Positions 1 through 5,744 of a stretch of DNA of 13,909 bases are shown in pieces. The position numbers and the translations under genes are program-made. The notes below the pieces were generated by a model that saw nothing but the letters and a program-made list of their open reading frames with translations, did no database searches and was not told the origin of the DNA. Source of the DNA: Polyangiaceae bacterium (lineage in GTDB: Bacteria; Myxococcota; Polyangia; Polyangiales; Polyangiaceae); contig JAICTU010000230.1 of the NCBI GenBank assembly GCA_025936205.1, positions 1 to 13,909 on the forward strand, given 5' to 3'. Each line of letters opens with the position of its first letter. Position 1 is the stretch's first letter.

Positions 1-619
1 CCGGTGAGAACTGCTTCGGCAGCGCCAGCGGCCAGGCCTTGCCGGCTTCGGTCTGCGTGTGCGGCGGCGACAAGCACACGACTTCGACGCCGGTCCCCTG
101 GAGCTCCCCGCGCAGCGCATCCGCCAGCGCCACGACCGCGGCCTTGGCGGCGCTGTAGGCGGCGGCGCCCGGCATCGCGACATAGCCGACAGCAGAGCCC
201 ACCATCATGACCCGGCCCTGACCTCGCCCCAGCATGCCCGGCAACACCGCGCGCGTGAGCCGCTCGACGCCCAGCACGTGCACATCGAACATCTCGCGCG
301 TGTGATCGGGCGACTGCTCCAGCAAGCGCCCCAGCGTGCCGCCGTTGCCGGCGTTGTTGATCAGCACGTCGATCGCCCCGAACGCTGCCAGGGCCGTCGC
401 CACGGCGGCGCGCACCGATACCTCACTCGTCACGTCCAGCTGCACGTCGAGCGCCGTTGCGCCCAGCTGGCGCAGCTCGCTCGCGAGCTGCACCAGCGGC
501 TCGCGCGTACGCGCCGCCAAGACCACGCGCGCGCCCTGGGCCGCGAGCTGGCGGCCGAGCTCGGCGCCGATGCCGCGCGACGCACCGCTGATGAACACGA
601 CTTTCCCCTTCACGTCCAT
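1..619 (-). CDS. SDR-family NAD(P)-dependent oxidoreductase, C-terminus cut by the window edge
   Basis: This is a classical short-chain dehydrogenase/reductase, a cytosolic enzyme that oxidises or reduces an alcohol/carbonyl group with NAD(P)(H). The visible 206 residues hold the Rossmann glycine motif SGASRGIG (about residues 11-18), an AART stretch after the second strand that favours NADP(H), an LDVTSE motif, NNAG, and the catalytic Ser142, Tyr155 and Lys159 (YSAAK) with standard 13- and 4-residue spacing. The fourth member of the usual tetrad, Asn in NVxG, is His114 here (DVHVLG). The start ATG at 619 has AGGAG at 627-631, a well-spaced ribosome site. The gene lies 43 bp downstream of the padR-type gene on the same strand and is probably co-transcribed and controlled by it. 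The substrate cannot be inferred. The family usually has about 240-280 residues, so roughly a sixth to a quarter lies outside the window. Confidence 0.92.
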   Translation of the reverse strand, partial: MDVKGKVVFISGASRGIGAELGRQLAAQGARVVLAARTREPLVQLASELRQLGATALDVQLDVTSEVSVRAAVATALAAFGAIDVLINNAGNGGTLGRLLEQSPDHTREMFDVHVLGVERLTRAVLPGMLGRGQGRVMMVGSAVGYVAMPGAAAYSAAKAAVVALADALRGELQGTGVEVVCLSPPHTQTEAGKAWPLALPKQFSP

Positions 620-662
620 GATTCGACTCCTGTTCTCGAGGTCACTTCGTTTGCGACGGAGC

Positions 663-1295
663 TCAGCTCTTGCGCCGCGGCGCCGGCTTGCTCTTCTCAG
701 CCTTGCCGCGCTCACTGGCTGCGCGCTCACTGGCTGCGCGCTGGGAGCCGCGCCGCGGTGCCAGCTGCTCGCGCGCCCGGGCCAGCCAGCTCAGCTGTGC
801 TTCACACCAGCCGAGCCCGTTCTCGAGCGACAGGCGCCAGAGCAAAGCCTCGCGCTCCGAGCGCGCGAGGCTGAAGATCTGCGGCGACGAAAGGCGCGCG
901 CGATACTCGCTGCGGCGCGCCTCCAGCTCGCCCGCCTGCCGTGCGAGCGCGCGATCCAGCTCCTGCGGCGGGACGTTCGCGGAGAACACGAACTTCAGCA
1001 GGAACGGGTCACGCAACACCAGCGGCTCGATCGGCGCCGCCAGCAGGCGTGCGAGCTCCGCGCGGCCTTCGGTCGTGAGCGAGTACACTTTGCGCGGGGG
1101 CTTGCCGGGCTGCGGCAGCACCTCCACCTGGGCGAGGCCGGCCCGCTCCAGATCGTGCAACTCGCGATAGATCTGGCTCTGCGTGGCCGACCAGAACGAG
1201 CCCACGGAGCCCGAGAAACGCTGCCCCAGCGTGTAACCGGTGGTGGGCTCCAGGTCGAGAAAGCCCAGGATGGCCTGCCGCAGCGACATTCCCAT
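663..1295 (-). CDS. PadR-family transcriptional regulator
   Basis: This encodes a winged-helix repressor of the PadR family, 210 residues from the ATG at 1295. The N-terminal 90 residues carry the family pattern: LRQAILGFLDLEPTTGYTL, then SQIYRELHDLERAGL (recognition helix and dimer approach), then a wing ending in KVYSLTTEGRAEL. The rest (about 95-175) is a helical region, compatible with the PadR C-terminal dimerisation domain. PadR proteins typically repress a divergent or downstream gene and their own, and release DNA on binding a phenolic or other small ligand; the ligand here is unknown. The open frame continues upstream to 1451, but PadR homology begins at 1295 or at the ATG at 1289, so the extension is disfavoured. 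The extreme C-terminus is odd: AASER occurs twice (residues 187-196), encoded by a 15-bp duplication, followed by a Lys/Arg-rich tail. It precedes the SDR gene by 43 bp. Confidence 0.9.
   Translation of the reverse strand: MGMSLRQAILGFLDLEPTTGYTLGQRFSGSVGSFWSATQSQIYRELHDLERAGLAQVEVLPQPGKPPRKVYSLTTEGRAELARLLAAPIEPLVLRDPFLLKFVFSANVPPQELDRALARQAGELEARRSEYRARLSSPQIFSLARSEREALLWRLSLENGLGWCEAQLSWLARAREQLAPRRGSQRAASERAASERGKAEKSKPAPRRKS
708..737. repeat. 15-bp tandem duplication inside the padR-type gene
   Basis: Two perfect tandem copies of GCGCTCACTGGCTGC occupy 708-722 and 723-737, and a third copy starts but diverges after GCGCT. Read on the minus strand they encode AASER-AASER in the C-terminal tail of the PadR protein. 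The unit is a multiple of three, so the frame is kept, as expected of a replication-slippage duplication in a tolerant tail. Confidence 0.85.
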
Positions 1296-1299
1296 CCAT

Positions 1300-1352
1300 A
1301 TAGCACAAAGTGCATAGAACACAAATGCCATATGGGCGAATGGTGCTATGCA
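1300..1352. promoter_or_regulatory. Candidate PadR operator and padR promoter
   Basis: This segment is much more A/T-rich than its surroundings and holds nested inverted repeats. ATAGCAC (1300-1306) is matched by GTGCTAT (1343-1349). TGCATAG (1311-1317) is matched by CTATGCA (1346-1352). CCATATGG (1328-1335) is a perfect 8-bp palindrome between them. On the minus strand TATATG, partly overlapping the repeat at 1296-1301, resembles a -10 box, with TTGTGT 16 bp upstream as a weak -35. That would put the transcript start near 1289, so the padR mRNA may be nearly leaderless. PadR regulators commonly bind AT-rich palindromes at their own promoters, so autoregulation is the likely function. This is inference from position and symmetry. 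Confidence 0.45.
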
Positions 1353-1509
1353 ATGGGAGCGGAGGCGGACGGCGCCGAGGCCGCTGAGCGGTGTAAGGGG
1401 GCGTCGGGCACCCGCGTTTCTGTCTTCGAAGCGCCGCCGCAGGGACCGCATCGGCTCCCAGCTGGTTCAAAGCAGTGCAACTGCCCGGCGCCCGGGAGAT
1501 TCGAGAATC

Positions 1510-2565
1510 ATGCGCAACGTCTTTGCGGCTGTGTCGGTCCTGCTGCTGGCTCTGGGGCTCGCGTGTGGAGGCAGCGGCTGCCGCACGGATCAGCCACCCC
1601 GCCATGCCGATCGCGAATACGAGCCCGCGCAGCGCGAGGCGCCCACCGAGAGCGAACCGGGCGACAGCCGTTTCGCGCCGCCGCCGCCCGGAGCCGAGCC
1701 AGAGGAGCGCGCGCCGAAGTTGGAGGCGAGCGACGAAGAGCCGGCGCCTGCGACCAGCGCTCCGAGCGCGCCCGAGCCCGCGACCAGCGGCTGGGGCGGG
1801 CTCGGCAGCGACGCTGAAAAGGGAGCGCCGAGCGCGCGCCGCGCCGACGGCGCGGGCAGCGCTGAGCGCAGCCGTGCGCCCCTGATGGAGCCGCCCCGGG
1901 ATCGGCCGGGCCTCGCCACGCACTGGGGCGAGACCCGCTACAGCCCGGCGCGCGAAGTCAGCTTCGAGCGCGAAGACTCGAGCTCGCCGACCGCGACGGC
2001 GGAGCTCCGCTACAACGACCGCTCCGGCGCTCGCCGCTTACTGCCGAACGGCCACTGGGGCTCGGGCGAGCTGACGCTGCTCGGCGGCGCGCTGCGCGTG
2101 CGCATGCTGGACGCGAGCGGCCGCACCTTTCCCGCTCTGCGCGAGGGCAGCCGGGTGGTGAGCATGGGCGAGCCCGGCGAGCGCTACTCGCTCTCGATCG
2201 AAAACCGCACGGGCCGTCGCTATGAGGTGGTGACCACGGTGGACGGCCTGGATGTGCTGGACGGCCGCGACGGCAGCCCCGACAAGCGCGGCTATCTGAT
2301 CGCGGCGTATTCCAGCGTCCAGATCGACGGCTTTCGCCGCAGCGAAGAGCAAGTGGCCGCTTTCCGCCTCGGCGACGTCGCCCACTCCTATGCCGCGAGT
2401 CAGGGCAACTCCCGCAACGTGGGAGTGATCGGAGTAGCCGTCTTTGCCGAGCGCCAAGCGCCCGTCGTGTACGCCCCGCGCCCGCTGCGGCGTTGGGAAG
2501 ACACCTCCCTCCGCGAGAGCGCCGATCCCTTCCCGGGCCGCTACGCCCGTCCGCCGGTGTGGTGA
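1510..2565 (+). CDS. Putative lipoprotein with conserved C-terminal domain, function unknown
   Basis: This encodes a 351-residue exported protein. Residues 1-18 form a signal peptide (MRN, then a hydrophobic VSVLLLALGLA core) ending at Cys19. The lipobox GLAC is imperfect, with Gly at -3, and Cys24 is a second cysteine, so lipid attachment is likely but not certain. Residues 25-165 are a low-complexity linker rich in Pro, Glu, Ala and Ser, which suggests a tether from the membrane. Residues 170-316 look folded and are the part that should have homologues: ELTLLGGALRVRML, YSLSIENRTGRRYEVVTTVD, DVLDGRDG, KRGYLIAAYSSVQIDGFR, SRNVGVIGVAVF. The pattern recalls conserved hypothetical proteins of Proteobacteria; I do not know a function. 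The ATG at 1510 was chosen over upstream in-frame starts because the signal peptide begins there and GGGAG lies at 1494-1498. It is divergent from padR and convergent with mutS2. Confidence 0.75.
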   Translation: MRNVFAAVSVLLLALGLACGGSGCRTDQPPRHADREYEPAQREAPTESEPGDSRFAPPPPGAEPEERAPKLEASDEEPAPATSAPSAPEPATSGWGGLGSDAEKGAPSARRADGAGSAERSRAPLMEPPRDRPGLATHWGETRYSPAREVSFEREDSSSPTATAELRYNDRSGARRLLPNGHWGSGELTLLGGALRVRMLDASGRTFPALREGSRVVSMGEPGERYSLSIENRTGRRYEVVTTVDGLDVLDGRDGSPDKRGYLIAAYSSVQIDGFRRSEEQVAAFRLGDVAHSYAASQGNSRNVGVIGVAVFAERQAPVVYAPRPLRRWEDTSLRESADPFPGRYARPPVW

Positions 2566-2610
2566 GGTACCAAGCCTCGATCACTCCCGTGGACGTCAAC
2601 GATCAGCGAG

Positions 2611-5130
2611 TCAGCCCAGCCACATCACGGTGAAGGCGTCTCCGCCGTCCTCGGGATCCGCGGGCTCCGCTCGCGATACGCAGGGGTGTCGGGCGAGGTG
2701 CTCGCGCACGGCGTTTTTCAGGGCGCCGGTGCCGTGGCCGTGCAGGGCGAAGCCGATCGGTTCGCCGCTGCGCAGCAGGCCGTCGATGAAGGTGTCGAGG
2801 CGTTCGAGGGCGGGCTCCACGCGCTGGCCGACGAGGTTGAGGGTATTGTCGGGGCTGCGCAGCGGCGCGGGGCCGCCGCTGGCGGCGCCCGCGGTGGCTG
2901 CCGGGTAGCTGGCTGCCGGGTAGCTGGCTGCGGGGTAGCTGGCTGCCGGGTAGCTGGCGCCGGGATCGCTGCGAGGACGCCCGGGGGGCTTCTTGCGCTC
3001 GGCGGGCCCTCGTGGAGCCGCCTTTGCCGCAGGCGCGCTGCGCGCCTCGGCCGACCCCAAACTCAGAGCAGCGATGCTCACGGTCGTCTTCATCGCGCCG
3101 ACCGCCACCGTGACCTGATCGCGCTTGGGCTTGGCCACGACCTTGCCGCTGGTGCCGAGGCCCGTCAGCGTCACGCTGGCGCCGAGCTCGAGCTCTTCCC
3201 AGCGCAGCGGGGCGGGCACGGCGCGGGGCGCGGGTTCGAGCGCGGCCGTGGCTCGGCGCAGCTTGCCGCCGATGGCCACGAACTGCGCGACGTCGTTGAC
3301 GGCTCGGCGCGCTTCGGCGAGCGAGCCCGCGCCGGTGTCGAGTTGCTCGAGCCGCGCTTCCGCCTGGCGCAAGCGCGTGCGCGCCTGGCGGACCTCCTCG
3401 AGCACGGACTGGGTTTCTTGCGTGAGACGGCCCTTCTCTTCGCGCACGCGCCGCTCGCGCTCGCGCTCCAGATCGCGCGCGAGCTGGGCGGCCTTGCGGC
3501 GCTCCTGCTCGACCTCGGCGGTGGTCGCCTCCAGGCGCACACGCTGTTCGTCGAGCTGTCGGGCGAGCGCGCGCTGGTCGATCACGCCTTCCGGTAAGAG
3601 CGACTCGGCGCGCGCGATCACGGCCGGGTCGATGCCGTAGCGCTGCGCGACGAGCAGGGCGCTCGACGCGCCGGGGGCGCCGTATTCGATGCGGAAGGTG
3701 GGGCGCAGGTGTTCGCGGTCGAAGCCGGCAGCGGCGTTGCACAGGCGCTCGTCGCTGGCCGCCAGCGATTTGAGCCGCTCGTAGTGGGTGGTGACGCAGA
3801 CCGCCGCTCCGCGATCGAGCAGCGCGAGCACGACGGCGCAGGCCAGCGCCGCGCCTTCGTCGGGATCGGTGCCGCCGCTGAGCTCGTCGATCAAGACCAG
3901 TGCATCGGGGCCCGCGCGATCGAGGCAGGCGCGCACGTTTTCGATGTGGGCGCTGAAGGTGCTGAGCGAGTGCATGAGCGACTGGTTGTCGCCCACGTCG
4001 GTCAGCACTGCTCCGAACCAGCCGGCGTAGGAACCCTCGGCAGCAGTGAGCGGGATGCCCGTGCGCACCATCCACGCGGCGAGCCCCAGGCACTTGAGCG
4101 CGACCGTTTTGCCGCCCGCGTTGGGACCCGACAGCACCAGACCCTGACCGGAGCGCAGCGTCAGATCGTTAGCGACGATCTCGCCCGCGTCCGCCAGCAG
4201 CAGCGGGTGGCACATGGCGCGCAGCTCGAGGCGCGGCTCGGAGCCGGGGTCGAGGGCGATGGCCTGGCTGCGAGCGGCGAAGGTACACAGGGCGCGCAAG
4301 CAGTCGACCTCGATGCAGACGTGCTGCGCGCGGCGCACGGCTTCCATCTGCGCGGCGACCGCGCGATTGAGCTCGTCCAGTACCCGCGCTTCTTCCGCGC
4401 GCACCTCGGCCTCGGCCACCGCGACGCGATTGCCCAGATCGTGCGTGTCCTGGGGCTCGACATACAGCGTGCCGCCGGAGGAGCTGGAGCCGAGCACCAG
4501 ACCTTCGACCCGGAACGGTGCGTCGGAACGAACCGGCAGTACATACCGGCCATCGCGCTCGGCCACGTACTGACCTTGCAGGGCATCGGAGTAGCGACCG
4601 AGCAGGCCGGTCAGCTTCTGGCGGAGCTCGTCCCGAACCTCTCGCGCACGCTGGCGGGCTCGGCGCAGGCCGGGCGATGCGCCATCCAGAATGACACCCT
4701 CCGGGCCAATCGAGCGCTGCAGCTGTTGGCGCAGTGGCGTGAGCTCTGGCGAGGTGGCGAGCCAGGCGGAGACGCTCGGAGCGCCGGCGCCGTGCCGCTC
4801 CAGGTAGGAACGAATCTGTTCGCTCAGCTCGAGTGTAATGGTCAGAGCATAGAGTTCCCGACCTTCGACACTGGCGCCGCGCTCCAGCTGCTCGAAGGCG
4901 TCTCCCTGATCTTCGATGCGGGCGGCCGGAAGTGGCGCTTCAGCATGGATGCGCAAGGCTTCGCGCGTCCGTTGCATGCGCGAACGGGCCGCCTCCAGCG
5001 AGTCTTCGGGAACCCAGCCCCTCGCGCGGCGCGCTGCGACCTCGCTCTGGCAGTACCCCGCGATCCGATCGAGGAGCAGCAGCCATTCGAGCTCGGCTGC
5101 GGTCTTCTGTTCCTGGCGTTGGGGCGTCAC
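2611..5130 (-). CDS. mutS2: MutS2 family protein (ATPase plus KOW and Smr domains)
   Basis: From the GTG at 5130 this gives 839 residues. MutS2 is a cytosolic MutS-like ATPase with a C-terminal Smr domain, linked in different bacteria to suppression of recombination and, in Bacillus subtilis, to rescue of collided ribosomes. Visible parts: N-terminal helical clamp region, Walker A GPNAGGKT (335-342), Walker B with LIDELSGGTDPDEG (about 413-426), a His in TTHYERL, a long charged coiled coil (roughly 500-620), a KOW-like beta segment (ELGASVTLTGLGTSGKVVAK), an Ala/Pro/Tyr linker with SYPAA repeats, and an Smr domain from about 762. Smr keeps HGHGTG (His797), but the usual LDLR motif reads LNLV (Asn765). 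The start is uncertain: the frame is open to 5523, with an ATG at 5316, but MutS2-like sequence begins just after 5130. Family members are near 780-800 residues; the repeat linker explains the excess. Confidence 0.93.
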   Translation of the reverse strand: MTPQRQEQKTAAELEWLLLLDRIAGYCQSEVAARRARGWVPEDSLEAARSRMQRTREALRIHAEAPLPAARIEDQGDAFEQLERGASVEGRELYALTITLELSEQIRSYLERHGAGAPSVSAWLATSPELTPLRQQLQRSIGPEGVILDGASPGLRRARQRAREVRDELRQKLTGLLGRYSDALQGQYVAERDGRYVLPVRSDAPFRVEGLVLGSSSSGGTLYVEPQDTHDLGNRVAVAEAEVRAEEARVLDELNRAVAAQMEAVRRAQHVCIEVDCLRALCTFAARSQAIALDPGSEPRLELRAMCHPLLLADAGEIVANDLTLRSGQGLVLSGPNAGGKTVALKCLGLAAWMVRTGIPLTAAEGSYAGWFGAVLTDVGDNQSLMHSLSTFSAHIENVRACLDRAGPDALVLIDELSGGTDPDEGAALACAVVLALLDRGAAVCVTTHYERLKSLAASDERLCNAAAGFDREHLRPTFRIEYGAPGASSALLVAQRYGIDPAVIARAESLLPEGVIDQRALARQLDEQRVRLEATTAEVEQERRKAAQLARDLERERERRVREEKGRLTQETQSVLEEVRQARTRLRQAEARLEQLDTGAGSLAEARRAVNDVAQFVAIGGKLRRATAALEPAPRAVPAPLRWEELELGASVTLTGLGTSGKVVAKPKRDQVTVAVGAMKTTVSIAALSLGSAEARSAPAAKAAPRGPAERKKPPGRPRSDPGASYPAASYPAASYPAASYPAATAGAASGGPAPLRSPDNTLNLVGQRVEPALERLDTFIDGLLRSGEPIGFALHGHGTGALKNAVREHLARHPCVSRAEPADPEDGGDAFTVMWLG
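2896..2970. repeat. 15-bp minisatellite within mutS2
   Basis: Five head-to-tail units of 15 bp: three are identical GGCTGCCGGGTAGCT (2896-2910, 2911-2925, 2941-2955), one has a single C-to-G change (2926-2940), and the last (2956-2970) is degenerate. On the minus strand they encode SYPAA repeated in the linker between the KOW and Smr regions of MutS2. The near identity indicates recent slippage, and the copy number probably varies among strains without breaking the frame. Confidence 0.95.
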
Positions 5131-5361
5131 GACTCGTTTCTCACTGCTGCACTGCGGATTTTCGGCCTGGATGCGGGGCCTCGGCCTTGGGAGCGTCGTA
5201 CTAGCATACCCCCACGAAACACGAGCGTACTCGACTGACCCAGGGGCTGATGCCGGCGCAATCCGGGGGTCGCATTGCAAGCTCGAAACACGCTGACGCA
5301 CAGCGACGTCGTGCATCGTCGGGCTATTCTGCCCCTGTCGGGTTCGTGTTATGTGGGGCTC
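5131..5361. other. Divergent intergenic region between mutS2 and a small lipoprotein gene
   Basis: This spacer should hold promoters for both flanking genes. On the minus strand TATGCT lies near 5200-5205, upstream of mutS2, and resembles a -10 box, but I see no matching -35. The minus-strand frame of mutS2 remains open through the whole region, so an N-terminal extension from the ATG at 5316 cannot be excluded. I see no clear hairpin, repeat or riboswitch. Confidence 0.4.
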
Positions 5362-5736
5362 ATGCGCGAGCGCGGAGAGGGAAGGGGCGAGCAAGGCGTG
5401 ACGGGCCGGCAAGGCTCGCGACGGAGATGGATCGGCCTGTTGCTCTCGTTGGCGGCTTGCGCCAATTCCTCGGGAAGTTCCGAAGCCGGGCGCGGCCCGA
5501 ATCCGTCGGACCCTGCGCGCCATCCCGCGGGCGGGCCACGATCACGCGGGCCAGAGGAGGTCGTGCAGCGCATCGCGCCTGCCACCCCGGCGAGCGGGGT
5601 GACCGGCGCGCCGGCGCCGAACGGCGCGAAGGACGAGAGCAGCGCCGCCAGCAAACGGGCTGCCGGCGGAGCCGAGACGGTCACCGCCAAGCACGTCGAG
5701 GCGGAGCTGAATCGGCTCGAAGCTGAGCTGAAGTAG
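5362..5736 (+). CDS. Small predicted lipoprotein, function unknown
   Basis: This encodes 124 residues from the ATG at 5362, or 112 from the GTG at 5398. An arginine-rich n-region (GSRRRW) is followed by the hydrophobic stretch IGLLLSLAAC, a perfect LAAC lipobox, so Cys33 is the likely lipidated residue. The GTG start gives a normal-length signal peptide with a purine-rich AAGGGG about 10 bases upstream, and may be the true start. The mature part is Ser/Gly/Pro/Ala-rich and disordered-looking, then ends with a charged, probably helical segment (KHVEAELNRLEAELK). There is no recognisable domain. It is divergent from mutS2 and convergent with the oxidoreductase gene, whose stop lies only 8 bp away. 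The lipobox is the main reason to believe it is real, because such short GC-rich frames also arise by chance. Confidence 0.55.
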   Translation: MRERGEGRGEQGVTGRQGSRRRWIGLLLSLAACANSSGSSEAGRGPNPSDPARHPAGGPRSRGPEEVVQRIAPATPASGVTGAPAPNGAKDESSAASKRAAGGAETVTAKHVEAELNRLEAELK

Positions 5737-5744
5737 CGGTCAGC

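Noticed and set aside
336..1817. Long plus-strand open frame of 493 codons
   Set aside because: It is antisense to the SDR and padR genes, is Arg/Ala/Ser-rich without motifs, and exists because GC-rich DNA has few stops.
2566..2610. Bidirectional terminator between the lipoprotein gene and mutS2
   Set aside because: The 45-bp spacer has no stable hairpin followed by a T-run on either strand.
3709..5238. Plus-strand open frame of 509 codons
   Set aside because: It is the antisense shadow of mutS2, whose Walker motifs and Smr domain are clear on the other strand.
5131..5523. Longer MutS2 starts at 5316 or 5523
   Set aside because: The added residues do not resemble MutS2, which begins just after 5130. 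The 5523 start would also run through the small lipoprotein gene. The ATG at 5316 remains a minor possibility.
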